DNA of 64,000 nucleotides from Vombatus ursinus (GCF_900497805.2 NW_020953951.1:1883190-1947189), one strand, 5' to 3'. Positions 1-13,130 are shown, counted from the stretch's first letter. Notes: generated by a model not told the origin, from the letters alone. Made by a program: numbers and translations.

Positions 1-2635
1 GGCTGCTTTATTACATTGTTTTATTTTTAAATTTATTCTGAATTTAAACATAAAATAAAATGAGTATTTTCATATATATATTAGAACAGAAAAAGAGGAC
101 TACCCATGAAACTGCAGATCTCTACTAAGTACAGCTTGCTTTTTAAAAAAGGATACATAAGTTCAACTTTGAACTTTCAAAGCCATCCTATTTGTCTATG
201 TTTCTTCCTGACTTTCCCTCTGTTCTCTACATTTTTAAAAAGGATGCCTCAATGACCCACTTTTCTTTTTCTTCTTTTCCTTTTGGCTACCCTATCCCTA
301 CTTCCCCTCCTCTACCTACTCCCCACAATGGAAAAAAAAAAGAAAAAAAAATCTTTGTAACAAATATGTAAAGTCAAGCAAAACAAAATCACATTGATTG
401 TGGTCAAAAGCATATACCTTATTCTGTATCCTGAGTCTATCACCTCTCTGTTAAGAGGGAGGTAGCAGCTTCATCATCAGTCCTCTGCATCTGCAGTTGA
501 TCACTGCATTGATCAGAGCTCTCAAGTTTTCAAAGTTGTTTTATCTTTACAATGTTGCCGTTATTGTACATAGTGTTCTGGTTCTACTCAATTCACTCCG
601 CATCTACTCATACAGGCCTTCTCAGATTCTTTCTGAAAATATTCATTTTGTCACTTCTTAATGGCACAATAATATTCCATTACTTTCATATAATATAATT
701 TGTTTGCCATTCCCCAGTAGACAGGCACCCATTTAATTTCCATTTCTCTGCTACCACAAAAAGAGCTGTAAATATTTTTGTATGTGAGTCCTTTTCCTCT
801 ATGATCTCTTTAGGGTACAGGCCCAGTAGTGATACAGCTAGGTTGTAGGCTATACCCAGTTGTAGACTATATGACTTTTGGGGCATAGTTCCAAGCTGCT
901 TTCAAAATGGCTAACCCAATTCACAGGTCCACTAATAGTTCATCAGTATGTTGTTTTACTGCAGTCCTTCCAACAACTGCCATTTTCCTTTTTTATTATC
1001 TTTGTCAATACGATTGGTGTGAGGTGAAACCTCAAAGTTGTGTTAATTCACATTTCTCTAATTATTATTGGTTTAGAACATCTTAATGGATATTGACAGC
1101 TTGGATTTCTTCCTCTGAAAACTACCGTTCATATCCTTTGACCATTTATCTACTAGGGTTATGGTTCTTGTTCTTATAAATTTGTGTCAGTTCCCTATAT
1201 ATATGGAAAATGAGACCTTTATCAGAGAAATTTCCTGTAAAGATTTTTCCCCAGCTATTTTTTTCTTCTAATTTAACTGTATTGGCTTTCTCTGGGGACA
1301 AACTTAAAATTTTATGTAATCTAAATTGTCCATTTTATCTTCTGAGATATATAAGATCTGTGATTCTTTTTATTTCTTCATTATGAACTCTTCCCTTATC
1401 CACAGAACTGAAAGGTTAATTTCTTCCTTGTTCCTCTATTTTGTTTATGATATCACCTGTTATGTCTAAGTCATGTATTCATTTGGAATTTATTTCACCA
1501 TTGTGAGGTATTGGTCTATACATAATTTCTGCCAGACTATTTTCCAGTTTTTCTGGCAGTATCTGTTGAAGAGTTACCTCAATAGCTGGGGTCTTTCATG
1601 TTTAAAGAGCCCTATGTTACTTTGTTTATTTATCTATTTATATATCATACCTAATCTGTTCTACTGATTGTCCTCTTTATTTTTAAACTACTATCAATTT
1701 GTTTTGATAATTAATGCTTTGTAGTATAATTTGAGATATGGTACTACTAGACTCTCTTCTTTCCCATTTTTTTCATTATTTCTCTTTAGATTCTTGACCT
1801 TTTGTTTCTCTAGATGAATTGTACCCACCCCACCCCACCCCACCCCTGACTCCATAAAATAATCTTTTGGTACTTCAAATGGCATGACACTGAATAAGTA
1901 AACTAATTTGGGTAGTACTGTCATTTTTATTTTATTAGCACAGCCTTCTCATGAGCAATTAATATTTCTCCAATTATTTGGGTCTTTCTTTGTTTCTATA
2001 AAGTGTTTTATAGTTGCATTCATTATAATTCACGTGTGTCTTGATAAAAAAAAAATTCCCAAGTATTTTTTACATTCTGTATTTAGAATGGAATTGCTAT
2101 GTCTCTTCCTGGGGTTTGTGAGTTTTGTTGGTAATATAGAGAAATGCTGAGTTCTATGAATTTTTTTTATATCCTGCAAATTTGCTGAATTGTTTCAATT
2201 AATTTTTAGTTGACTCTTCAGGGTTCTCTACATGGACCATCATATCCTCTGCAAAAAAAGCAATAGTTTGATTTCTTCTTTGCCTGTGTTTATTCCATCA
2301 ATTTCTTCTTGTCCTATTCTAATAACCAGCATGTCTAATACTGTATCAAATAGTATTAGTGATAATGGACATTCTTGTTTTACCTGTAATCTTATTGGAA
2401 AGGTCCTTCATTTTAATTTTATATATATTATTTAACATACTAAAGAAATGTCCATTTATTCTATGATTTCTACTATTTTTAACAGAAATGAATGTTAATT
2501 TTATCAAAATCTTTTTTAGTATCTACTCATATAAACAGTTTTTATTATTTATGTTATTAGCATGATTTATTCGGTTTATATTTATTCTTATATTGAACTA
2601 ACCTTGTATTACTAGTATAAATCCAACCTGTCATA
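1..2635 (-). mobile_element. L1 LINE, 3' half, reverse orientation
   Basis: The minus strand reads as the C-terminal part of L1 ORF2 followed by its 3' UTR. Around 690-890 a short open stretch contains the KWKLNGCLSTGEW motif, which corresponds to the KNWKLRGCPSTGEW stretch of the L1 copy at 45.1 kb. Further right, the reverse complement of human-like ORF2 reverse-transcriptase text can be followed to 2,635, where a SINE interrupts it; the element resumes at 2,881. Many stops show it is old and inactive. The left end runs off the window. Confidence 0.85.
1824..1846. repeat. (CACCC)n microsatellite
   Basis: Four tandem copies of a CACCC/CCACC unit inside the L1 copy. It is short and shows no other feature. 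Confidence 0.8.
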
Positions 2636-2880
2636 GTGTATAATAATAATAGCACCTACTATGTGCCAAGCATATGTTAAGTGTTTTACAAATTTTTGAT
2701 ACAACTCTGGGAGGTAGGTGCTATTCTTAACCTCATTTTACACCTGAAGAAAGTGAGGCAAATAGAGGTAAAGTGACTTGCCCAAGGTCACATAACTAGT
2801 TAAGTGTCTGAGGCTACATTTGAACTTAAGTCTTCCTGACGAGGCCCAGCTCTCTATCCACTTTGCCATCTAGCTGTATA
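2636..2880 (-). mobile_element. CORE-SINE (MIR/MAR1 type) inside L1
   Basis: The segment carries the reverse of the mammalian CORE-SINE text: 'cattttacacctgaagaaa', 'tgacttgcccaaggtcacat' and 'ctctatccactttgccatc'. L1 ORF2 text stops at its left edge and resumes directly on its right, so the SINE inserted into the L1. Confidence 0.8.
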
Positions 2881-3660
2881 ATATTTCAAATATGATGCTG
2901 TAGCCTATTTGCTAATATTTTACTTAAAATGTTTGTGGTAATATTCATTCACTGCTTTGTCGGTACTAGGACCATACCTGTATCATAGAAGGAGACTGGA
3001 AAGGCACCTATTTTTACACATAATTTATGTAATCTGTAGATTATTTGTTCCTGGAATCTTGGAATTCACTCATAAATCCACCTGGTCCTGGAATTTTTTC
3101 TGTTAGGAGTTCATTTGTGGCTTGTTCAATTTCTTCTCCTGATACTGGGTTATTTAAATAATTTTTACCTTTTTCTGTTAATCTGAACATTTTGTATTTC
3201 TTAAGTATTCATCTATTTCATTTGTTATTGGCTTTGTTAACATGTAAATAACCAAAATTGTTTCTGATAGTTTCCTTTATGTCTTCTTCAGTTGTTCTGA
3301 ATTCTTTTTTTTATTTTTGATACAATTTGGTTTTCTTCTCTTTTTACTTAATCAGACTACTTATTTTATTAGTTTTTCCCCCAAAAAAAACCAGCTCCTA
3401 GTTTTATTTATCAGTTCAATGGAGTGTTTTTTGGTTTCAATTTTGTCAAGCCATTTACATTTTTTTTTCAGAATTTCTACTTTAGTGGTTAGTTTTGGAA
3501 AATAATGTTGTTTTTTCAGTTTTTTTTAATTAAATGCCCAGTTCATTAATTCATTCTATCTTCTGTTGATGACATCTAGAAATATAAATTTCCCCTAAGG
3601 ATTGTTTTAGCTGCATCCCCTAAGTTTTTATATATTGTCTTTGATGAAATTGCCATATCA
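2881..3660 (-). mobile_element. L1 LINE, continuation toward 5' end
   Basis: Continuation of the ORF2 reverse-transcriptase region interrupted by the SINE, still in reverse orientation. It ends where CR1/L3-like text begins, so this L1 is 5' truncated or broken there. Confidence 0.75.
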
Positions 3661-4140
3661 CTTGTTGACTAATATTAATCTTGCTGTCAAATAAAACACC
3701 AAGATTTTTCCAGAAGAACTGCTTTCTAACTATATATCTCCCATCTTATACTTGTGAAGTTGATTTTTTTTGGACCCAAATGTAAGACTTTACATTTATC
3801 CCCATTCAATTCAGCTCAACATTTTAGCCTATTGAGATCTTTTAGAATCTCATACTGCTACCCTGTTTAAAGTCCTGGGATCCAGCATATTAGCTAAGGC
3901 TCTCAGCTTTGCGTCTTTTACACTCTGATTCCTCTTTCTCTATGATAACATCTCAAATCTTGACAAGACCTATCAATTGCCCTTTAAGTCTCCCTTTTCT
4001 GGGCTAAATATCCTCAGTCCCTTCAACTGGTGCTCCTACAGAATAATCTTTATTCCCTTTACCATCCTGGCCCCTCTCTTCAGAAGCCATTCCAATATAT
4101 AATAATATCCCTCTTAAAGTGTGTTGCCCAAATAGGACAT
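3661..4140 (-). mobile_element. CR1/L3 LINE, 3' part, reverse
   Basis: The reverse of the L3-type 3' region is visible, with 'cttttctgggctaaatatcc', 'tcagtcccttcaactggtg' and 'accatcctggcccctct'. It matches the other L3 copies in this window in opposite orientation (for example 28.9-29.2 kb). Confidence 0.7.
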
Positions 4141-4426
4141 ATGCTCATTTGGTTTCTATCTGCTGGAAAATTCCCACCAGTTTCACCCAAATGCCCCTAG
4201 ACAAGACAGTGGTCTTTCAGTTATACAAAGGGAGACATACTTAATAAGTGCTTTTTTAATGAATGAATTGTGGAAGGCCATCTGAAGAAAGCTCAAAAGA
4301 TGTGGGAAACGTAACCTATGGGATAACTCAAAGAGCTACCTGCTTTCACATACTATAGAAAACAAATTGTCTGAGAACAAAAAACAAGAGCATCTTGTTT
4401 TGGGGTCCTGAATCATAGAGGTTTCA

Positions 4427-5200
<774 letters not shown>

Positions 5201-5204
5201 AAAT

Positions 5205-5640
5205 AAGGTGAAAAGGCCTATCTGTACAAAATAAGTTAAAGCAACACTGTACAACAGTGAAACACTGAAAACATTATATGCCCAGCAATTGAGGAATGGC
5301 TCAGTAGTGGCACATATATGTAGTGGAATTATCACTGCAGCACAAAGAATGGTCAATGTGACAAATATGAAAGAAATATTGAAAGATGTGCATAAATTAA
5401 TGCACACAGAAGGAATGAGAACCAAAAGAACAATACACACACATTACAGCTTTATAAATTAAGACAATATTAAACGACAAAACTCATGGCAAATACAGGG
5501 AGCAACATCGAAATGACCCTGCTAAAGTTACTGCACATGTAATTCAACTCTTTTAACAACTGGAAGATAAATAATAGAAGGCTAGGACTCTACATATAAT
5601 CATTTACAACTTCATTTTAGTATTGTTTTTACAGCTTTCT
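5205..5640 (+). mobile_element. degraded L1 3' end
   Basis: Weak similarity to the marsupial L1 3' end: 'gcaattgaggaatggctcag', a gap, then 'gtggaattatcactgcagc', matching the ordered motifs of the better kept copies at 45.1 and 24.8 kb. Very diverged. Confidence 0.55.
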
Positions 5641-5939
5641 GGGAGTGAGATATTTTCTGGTTTTTGCTTTATTTGGGTTTTGAAAAAAATTCTTGCTTAT
5701 GATTTTGCTTTTGATCACTGTTCATATATTTGCACTGTTCATATAATTTTTGCTTTGATTACTGTTTGTACTTTTCATGTTCATACTTTACTTTTAAGTT
5801 CATATTTCATAGTGTTTATTCATTACTATGTATCAATGGACATTAATAATACAAAATATCTCCATAAATATTTTTTAAAAATCAAAGTTAACTATTTGTT
5901 TGAGGTTTTTAGGCAAACTGGAAATGTCTGGATTGAGTG

Positions 5940-6115
5940 TTCCTCATTTACAGTTTAACCTTAGCCACATGGTTTCAAATCCAGCTTCTGATACTCACCA
6001 CCTGTATGACATTAGCAAGTCACTGAACCTCCCTGGGCCTCAATTTCATCATCTGTAAAATAAAGAGGCTGGGCCAGACGGCCTCTAAGGTCCCTTCCAG
6101 TTCTAATCTGTGAAT
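5940..6115 (+). mobile_element. MIR-type SINE
   Basis: Forward CORE-SINE text with 'acctccctgggcctcaattt', 'catcatctgtaaaataaag' and 'ggtcccttccagttctaat'. Confidence 0.75.
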
Positions 6116-6985
6116 AAATTATTCCAAAGTGTACTGAGAAGTGTTTATGGGAAACTGATCGGACCTAAATAGAGCAAGAACATGGGATTCACTTTCTGTG
6201 GCGACTCTTACATTGCTTTTGTCCCAGGAGATCCCAGCTGAGCTATCCTAAGACCCTTTTTGTGTGATGCCTGTGGGGAGGGGGATTCCTAACGCATGGA
6301 CACAAGGCACCTATGACTGCTTGGCAGTGCAGGGGCCCCCAGCATGATTGAGGTGACCCCTGCTAGGAGACTGGGGTTGTAGGAGGAGAGCCTCACTAAA
6401 CATGAATGGTGTCACTTCTAGTGCCCAAACGAGTATTCCCTCTCATTTTGTTTTAAACTTTGAGCACACCATCAAGCTACCCAAACAAGACCGTGAATTC
6501 TGAGTAGCTCTGGTACAGTGTTGCGTTATACAGATGACTTACATAAGCTTCCCTATGTACTCCCACAGAGTGTTAACAACAACTTGGCACTGTAAATAGC
6601 AGGCATTTAATAAGTGTTTGTTGAGTGAGTATTGATTGAAACACTACAAATTCAATCTTTTACCCTCAGATGGAATGATTTTAAAAGTTCCAGGTGGAAG
6701 GTGAGGATGGCAGGGGAAACAGTGGCTATCTGGGAAGCAAGATGGAAGGACACCAAGCACCAATGTTCCTCTTCAAACCCTGCTTAGTTTAACTCATAAC
6801 TCCCCCCCTACTACTTCTCCACCTCTACCCCACTAGCCTTCCCATGCTCACAATGCCTCCAACTCTAAAACCACCTCCTTCAAATGACGAGTTCCCCCCC
6901 AAACCTCCATTTGAGGAAGTACCCATACCAGTCATAACTTAGAACCCAGCTCGGTTCGTAACCCCCTGCACTGCTTTTCCACGTT
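6116..6985. other. unassigned intron sequence
   Basis: No gene, splice pair or repeat family recognised, apart from an L2/MIR-like tail 'taataagtgtttgttgagtg' near 6,610. The C-rich stretch at 6,800-6,900 is simple compositional bias. Confidence 0.3.
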
Positions 6986-6989
6986 GTCC

Positions 6990-7165
6990 TGCTTGGGTAT
7001 CTTAACCTGCTTTTCAATTCTTTTTTATGTGTTATCTTCCTCCATTAGGATGTAAGCTCTTTGAGGACAGGGACAATCCTCTTTTTTCTTGCATTTGTAT
7101 TCCCAGTTTATTTAAGACAGTGCAATCACTCAGACCATAGCAAATACTTAATAAATGCTCTAGCT
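6990..7165 (+). mobile_element. L2 LINE 3' end
   Basis: Shows the L2 3' terminal text 'gtaagctctttgaggacagg' followed by 'cttaataaatgct'. Confidence 0.7.
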
Positions 7166-7639
7166 ATCTAGCTATCTTTAAAATTTTCCTATAGTTGGCC
7201 CAAGGCAATTTATCAGGAGAGAAAGCTCTGCTATGGGAGGCTAAGTGTAGTTCCGTCAGAATTTGCTAACTTTTATCTCCCCTTGGCAAATGCAGGCAGC
7301 TTCCCAGGAAAGGCCCAGGTCACCTCGGATGTGGCAAAACAAGCTATCCATGGCCACACACATGAAAGGCTAAGTGGGCACTATATACCTCTAACTATAT
7401 ACTTAAAATTACCAAGATTCACACCAAGATTCAGGGCTTATAAGGCGCTTATTCCAAACAATCCAATGAGGCAGAAATTATAAGTAATATTATTCTCATT
7501 TTACAAATAAGGGAAATGATGAAAAATTATCTGCCTAAAATCAAAACTAATGGGAGCCATAAAGTGGAATTAAATTTAGATCTTCAAGTCTGATTACTCT
7601 TAATCTCAAAAACACCATTCTAGACTCTCTGGTGCTTTT

Positions 7640-7960
7640 TTTTTTTTTTAATCGGTTCACCTAGGGAGCCCAAGCCAAAGAAGTCACTAAGCCCCTACAT
7701 GTCTAGGGGGAGGAGCCAAGGACAAGAGGAACCTGGAAGAATGGTTGTCCTATTGGCAGGACCAACAACACATGGCTGAAAACCCCAATCAAAGACCCAG
7801 AGGCTTACATAAAGCCTATATGTGTGACCCCAGGAAGAGAGGGAGAGGAAGAGCTAACAGAGAGAGGAAATTATTAAACTGCTCCTATGATAATCCTGAT
7901 CCATCAAGGGGGAGGGGAACTTTCAGAGGTAGGAGATAGAGGAGTGCCATGCTCCTGTGC
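7640..7960. other. unidentified GA-rich segment with small ORF
   Basis: A purine-rich unit starts 'tctagggggaggagccaagg' and contains a plus-strand open frame of 64 codons (7,745-7,939) rich in Arg, Gly and Asn, with no domain I know. The text has an LTR-promoter feel (TATA-like 'ttacataaagcc' near 7,805), but no paired end or target duplication was found. It is not called as a gene. Confidence 0.25.
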
Positions 7961-8059
7961 CCTGTATAGGCTTGCTTGGGCAGAGGTACTTTAGGACATG
8001 GGAAGGAGATAAAGCCACAGTCAGGAAGCAGTGATGGAAACTCAGGAAGGACAGCTCAC

Positions 8060-8121
8060 CTGGGATTGAGCTGCCATCAATGTTAGAGGAACAGCTGCCA
8101 TCACCTGTTCTCCTGGGTTCC
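8060..8121 (-). CDS. leader coding exon of KZNF unit A
   Basis: A short 5' coding exon. The acceptor AG is at 8,122-8,123 after a pyrimidine-rich run, an ATG lies at 8,099-8,101 and the donor GTGAGC starts at 8,059. The peptide is MAAVPLTLMAAQSQ, the usual alanine/leucine-rich lead-in that precedes EAVTFEDV in KRAB proteins. The coding part is 42 nt and ends in phase 0, which fits the start of the KRAB-A exon at 4,615. It is a paralogue of the exons at 13,913-13,969 and 25,466-25,521: all share an 'aaccYaRgaSaMcagRt' run just before the ATG. Function is only to start the protein. Expression is inferred, not shown. Confidence 0.75.
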
Positions 8122-8599
8122 CTCAGGGGAAAGGGCACAGGTACTTGAGGAGCAGGCAGATGCTGGAAAAAGACAAAGGAACCAAGAGTGACACCAGCCC
8201 TGCCCTGTGGTTCCCCTACTCACACCCATTGGGGCTCACCTGCAACCACAGGATCTTAAAGGGGTCCCTAACACAGCCCCTCTCTCTTTCACATCTTCCC
8301 CACCACTAAATCACTACCAACCCCTTGCTCTAGCTCCCACGGCAGTAAAGGGGAACGTCTGAAGCACTACAGTGGATTACATAAAAAAGCCCCATGGTCC
8401 CCAACACAGAAAGACTAAGAGATTCCTAGAGGTGCAAGACAGGTGGAGACACTGACAAGACATATACATCAGCCCACTTACTGCAGGGTCCCCAAGGAGA
8501 AAATCTCCTGTGAACCTTGCTTTCAAGCTAACTCACAGTTGTTCTATCTTTTCTGGAGCCCTTATGTTCATCATTTGTCCTGAAGTGAATTTCTGGCTA

Positions 8600-8875
8600 T
8601 AACACTTTTGTTGTTGTTGCCGACTCCTTTCCATTGTGTCCAACTCTTCATGACTCCATTTGGGGTTTTCTTAGCAAAAATACTAGAGTGGTTTGCCATT
8701 TCCTTCTGCAGCTTATTTTACAGATGGTGAAACTGAGGCAAACAGGGTTAAGTGACTTGCCCAGGGTCATACAGCTAGTAAGTGTCCGAGGCAAGATTTG
8801 AACTCGGGAAGATGAGTCTTCCTGAATCTAGGCCTAACCGCTCTATCCACTTGAGCCACCTAGCTGTCCCATAAT
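8600..8875 (-). mobile_element. composite SINE with RTE-like tail
   Basis: In reverse orientation, the right end is a SINE head ('ctctatccacttgagccac' reversed) with a CORE-like middle, and the left end is 'ttgttgttgttgccgactcc' plus 'tttggggttttcttagcaa', the RTE-derived 3' tail of marsupial SINEs. A second copy lies at 29,245-29,505. Confidence 0.8.
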
Positions 8876-9369
8876 TTGTGACATTTACTACCTTTATAAC
8901 CTTGGGCTAATCGTTGTCCTTTGTTGGGCTTGACTTTCCTCATCTGTAAAATGAAAAGGTTATACTAGGAGCTCTCTGAGAACACCTCCAAGTTTTCAAA
9001 TTTACTGGTAAAAGTAAATAAAGACATTCCAAAGCCAAGCAAAAATTATTTATGAATTGTGTACTGGTGTGGAATTATTCTATTTATAAAGACATAGAAT
9101 CCTAACTTGTTACTAGATATCTACATAAATATCTATATAGCATCTATAACTTTTTAAATCTAGATGTGTAATTTCAATAGCATTGGGGATTTTCTGGTAT
9201 GGAAACACCTTCCACCAATGCCAAGTGACAATTCCACTAAAACTTACAGTGTTAAAGCCTGGGGCACTTGGAGGTTCCCTGATTTGCCAACGGTGTCATA
9301 GATGTTCCATGTCATAGCAGGATTTAAATGCTGCTGTTCCTGACTCCAAGGCCAGCTTCATATCTACCA

Positions 9370-10490
9370 CTCCAAGAAACCTCTCCATCTATTTGTATCT
9401 AGAATACTTGGCCTTTTATTCTCTCTCTCAATCTTTTGTCATGGACCATCAACTTCCTGTTGGTTGGCTCTTCCTGCATGTCTCGTAAGCATCTCAAACT
9501 AAACAGGTCCCAACCAGGACTCATCTCATCTCCTGAAGCTGCACCCTCTTCTTTCCTAATCTGTACCTCCTCTATGCTTCCCTATATAATTATAATAATT
9601 ACTATTTATATAGCACTTTAAGGCCAGCAAAGTGCCTGACAGATGTTATCTCATGAGAGCTTCACAAAAACCCTGGGAGGGAGGTGATATGATTAGCCTC
9701 TCTTAAAAAAAAAAAAAAAAAAAAAAGGAAAACATGGTAGCACAGAGAAGTTAAGCTACTCACCTAGGGTTTCATAGCTAATAAGTGCTTGAGATAGGAT
9801 TTGAACCAACCAGCTGGTTTCTGTTAATGTTATCACCGTTCTCCCAGTCACTTAAGTTAAGAATCTCAGAGTCACCTCTGATTTTTCCCTCTCCCTCTCC
9901 CCATGGCCAATCATTCATCAAGTCTTATGGATTCTACCTCTAGGACATCACTCCACTCACACAGCCACCACCCTAATCAGGTCCACATCATCTCTCACCT
10001 AGATTAAAACAATGATCCCCTAATTGAGCTTTCTGTTCTCAGTCTCTCCCTTCTCCAATTCATCCTTCATACAGCAGTCAAAATAATATTCCTAAGGCAC
10101 TGGCCTAATCATTTCATTGCCATATTCAAAAATCTTCAGTGTGGCTCCCCATTGCCTAGAGGACAAAATGCAAACTCCTTACTCTGTCATTTGAGACTCT
10201 TTACAACTTAGTTCCCACCTGTCTTTCTAGTCTTATTTGATATTGCTCCCCTTCACACACACTCTTCAAGTCAATCTTAACTACTGGCCATCCCCTGAAC
10301 TCACTATTTCATCACCAGTCTCTGTACTTCAGAGGCCTCCGTGGCTGAAATGTCCTCCCTCGCCCCTCCTCCCCTCAGAATGCCTGTATTTCTTCAAGGT
10401 TCAAGTAAGATGCCACCTCTTCTGTGAAGCCTTCACAGGTCCCCACCAGGTGTCATTGCCGTTCCCCTACTCAATTTCCTTTTTTTAAAA
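9370..10490 (+). mobile_element. L2 LINE ORF2/3' region
   Basis: Long forward L2 text, including 'gtggctccccattgcctag', 'caaaatgcaaactccttac' and 'gccacctcttctgtgaagcc', ending before the usual L2 tail. A SINE interrupts it at 9,585-9,835. Confidence 0.8.
9585..9835 (-). mobile_element. MIR-type SINE inside L2
   Basis: Reverse CORE-SINE with 'tatttatatagcactttaag' at its left, an internal A-run at 9,704-9,726, and 'gtttcatagctaataagtgc'. It splits the L2 copy. Confidence 0.7.
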
Positions 10491-11470
10491 AGGAATTTTA
10501 TTGACGCCTTTTGTTTTTGCATCATTCATATCTGTCTATCTATCTACTTCCTTATATATATACTTTCCACAGTAAGCCCTCCCTTTTAACGAGGAAAAAG
10601 AGAATAGCAAAACTAACCAACAGTGACTGCATTTGACAATGCATGCAACATTTTACATCCATATTTTCCTACTTCTATAACAAGAGGCCCCCTCCTCAAT
10701 TTTCAATGTACAATTCTTGGTTTTATACATGTTCTATCACCCACCATCCAGGAAAATGTAAGCTCCCAGAAAGAACAGAATGTTTCCATCTTGTCCAGAA
10801 TAGTCACTTACTATTTGCTGAAGTGAATTTTTTTTAGCCTTCTGTCCATGGCAATAACTGACAGTTAACCAAAAAGCAAACTGCTCCATACAAAAAGAAC
10901 ATCTTTTACTCTTCTGTCAGTACAATAACACATACTTGGTCTCTGAAGGGACTCTAAGTATCAACTGGATTTAGGAGGATGAAAGGAGCAAGGTCTCCTA
11001 AAATTCTATTTCTTATAAATGGGATCCTTCCTCCCCATTTACACTACTATCCTAGCCGTGAAGGATGAACTAGTCTCTACATGTGGGGAGAAGGAAACAT
11101 TCTACGAGTCCCCTTCTCAGTCCCTCTTTTCACTCTGGGTCAGGCTTGAACTTATGAAAAGCTGTCATATAGAAGAAGGAGTTCTGCTATATAATTATCA
11201 TGGCCAAGCTTGGCCCCCAAGAAGAGTTGAGAAAAAACATCTCCCTCCTCTGTTAGCAGAAAGGATATGAAAAATTCTATCTCTTGTCAAATACAGTTGA
11301 TGTGTTAGTTGATTCTGCTGACTTTTTATTCTCTTTATTTTTTAACAATAATGAGAAAAATATTTGCTGAGAATCAACATTTTCCCAGACCTGTCAGTGC
11401 AAACACATTGAGCAGAAATATACCCATTAGCCTAAACTTATAATACATTTTATTAATCTTGCCGTTCCTC
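10490..11470. other. unassigned sequence
   Basis: No gene signal. Two overlapping short open frames near 10,623-10,837 and one at 11,019-11,270 lack any domain, and I regard them as chance. Confidence 0.3.
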
Positions 11471-12040
11471 ACACATGACCATCCATCTCCTATGTCCTTG
11501 CCTTTGGCCAGGCTGTCCTGATGCCTGGAATATATCCCTACTCACTCTGCCTCCTAAGAGCTACGAGTTTCCTTGAAAACTCATTTCATACATCACCTCC
11601 TATACTCCTACCCTACATTGCTATCTCTCCTAATCCCTTCTACCTGCTATTGCTTCCCCACTGAAACTACCTTGTATTGATTTTGTATTTACTTATTTCA
11701 CAGAATCACAGATCCAAGAGCTGGAAAGAACCTCAGAAGTCAACTAGTTCAACCCTCTCATTTCACAGATGAGAAACTGAGACCCAGAGAGGTTAAGTTA
11801 CTTGCACAAGGTCACACTATTAGGTAGGGCCAGGACTTGAACCCAGGTGTGACCCTAAATCAAGCATACTTTCCATTTGTGCCATACCACCTGTCATAAA
11901 GACGTAGGTATACACTTGGCTCCCCCTATAGAATATAAGCTTTTTGAATAAAGGGACTGTTTCAGTTTTGCTTTTTTATTCCCAGAGCCTTGCACGGTGC
12001 CTGGCACATAGCAGGCACTCAATGAAGGCTTGCTGAATGG
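11470..12040 (+). mobile_element. L2 LINE 3' end, split by a SINE
   Basis: Forward L2 text ('tgtccttgcctttggccagg', then 'ccttgcacggtgcctggcac' and 'tagcaggcactcaatgaagg') is interrupted at 11,700-11,893 by a reverse SINE. Confidence 0.75.
11700..11893 (-). mobile_element. MIR3-like SINE
   Basis: Text 'ccaagagctggaaagaacct', 'gagaaactgagacccagaga' and 'ggtcacactattaggtaggg', the reverse form of a MIR-related family also present at 30.3 and 42.1 kb. Confidence 0.7.
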
Positions 12041-12295
12041 AATGGAATGGGCTGCCCAGGGAAGTATTACTTCCCTACCACTGGAGGTCTTCCAGTGGAA
12101 GCTGGATGACTAGTTTGTCCCGGATGCTGTGGAGGTGAGTTATTAGGCCAGCTGCCCTCGGAGGTCCTTCCAGCTCTTGGAGACGGTGAACAATCATAAC
12201 CTATCCCAGAGTGGAATACGCTGCCTCGATGAGTGGTGAGCTTCCCAATCCTAGAAGTCACAAGCAGAGGCTGGATGACCGTTTTGGGGGAAGTC
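12041..12295 (+). mobile_element. two tandem CR1/L3 3' ends
   Basis: Two consecutive copies of the L3 3' terminal text: 'cactggaggtcttccagtgg' with 'agctggatgactagtttgtc', then 'agagtggaatacgctgcctc' with 'ggctggatgaccgttttgg'. Their side-by-side arrangement could be a local duplication or two insertions. Confidence 0.7.
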
Positions 12296-12324
12296 ACCTC
12301 CCTCAAGACATATTACTCAAAATT

Positions 12325-12590
12325 CAATCAATAAACAAGCATTTATTAATTGTTTACTATGTGACAGGCACAGCGCTGGGGACGGAGGTGGGGTAAGCAA
12401 AGTCCAAAATGAAACAGTTCCTGCCCTCAAGGAGCTTACATTCTATCAGGGGAGACAAGATGGACACGAGGCCAGGAACCGCATCTTCTATACACTCCGA
12501 ACATCCCGCATCTCCCAGCCCTGGGCTCTGCACACAGCAGTCACTTAACGAGTATTTGAGGCAGTTTGTCGGTTGGTTCAATGAATGAAA
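12325..12590. repeat. ancient 'gtgccaggcactgtgctaag' repeat
   Basis: Contains 'aataaacaagcatttattaa' then 'ctatgtgacaggcacagcgc' and 'cctgccctcaaggagcttac'. Related copies occur near 23.4, 31.6, 41.75 and 56.1 kb. I do not give it a family name with confidence. Confidence 0.6.
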
Positions 12591-12599
12591 TCTCACACA

Positions 12600-13130
12600 T
12601 CCTCCTCCTCCACCTCTTCTCAAGGGTGGGGCCTTTGGCCTGAGCCCCCACGGGTGGCCTTCTGCAAGTCCCTTTCTCTTCTGGGGCCTCAGTTTACCGC
12701 CACTGTCCAATGGGGTACAGGAGATGATGGCGAATCGCGTAAGAAGCCTTAAGTTTTGTGACTCTACGACTCCTTCCCCGACTCCTCCCGCTCCCCGAGC
12801 CCATCCCCAGCCCCGACTCACCCCCCCCACTCGGAAGCAACCGACCCCGAGGACCGCTAGGGAGGCCCCGAGGGCCGAGGCTGACAAGAGCCGGAAGCAG
12901 CTCTGCAGGAACCGTGGGGGGCGGGGAAGATGAGGGGAGGGGCCGCCCGGTGCTCCCGTCCGGGCGCATCCGGCCGCTCTAGGCTTACCGGAGGCCTCGC
13001 CCTCTCACTGGCCTACGCCACAGGGGAGCTGGGGGGAGCGCGAGCCGAGCCGGGGGGGGGGGGGGAAACTTCCCAGGAAGCCCCGCCCCTTCCGAGCCCC
13101 GCCTGAGGTCAGGTCCTGCAGGAGATCCTC
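12600..13130 (-). promoter_or_regulatory. CpG-island promoter of KZNF unit A
   Basis: The only strongly GC- and CpG-rich stretch within 15 kb on either side. On the minus strand a donor GTGAGTCGGGG begins at 12,821, so a non-coding first exon should end at 12,822 and start near 12,930-13,000. CCGGAAG ETS-type motifs occur near 12,890. It lies 4.7 kb upstream of the leader exon at 8.1 kb. The donor context matches that of the CpG island at 30.56 kb, as expected from duplication of the gene unit. A run of 13 G sits at about 13,053-13,065. Confidence 0.65.

Noticed and set aside
7745-7939. 64-codon Arg/Gly-rich open frame
   Set aside because: Low-complexity purine-rich sequence with no homologue I know and no splice or promoter context strong enough to call a gene.
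12357-12887. Minus-strand open frame of 176 codons at the unit A CpG island
   Set aside because: Long frames are expected by chance in GC-rich DNA. There is no domain, and it overlaps the putative non-coding first exon and an ancient repeat.
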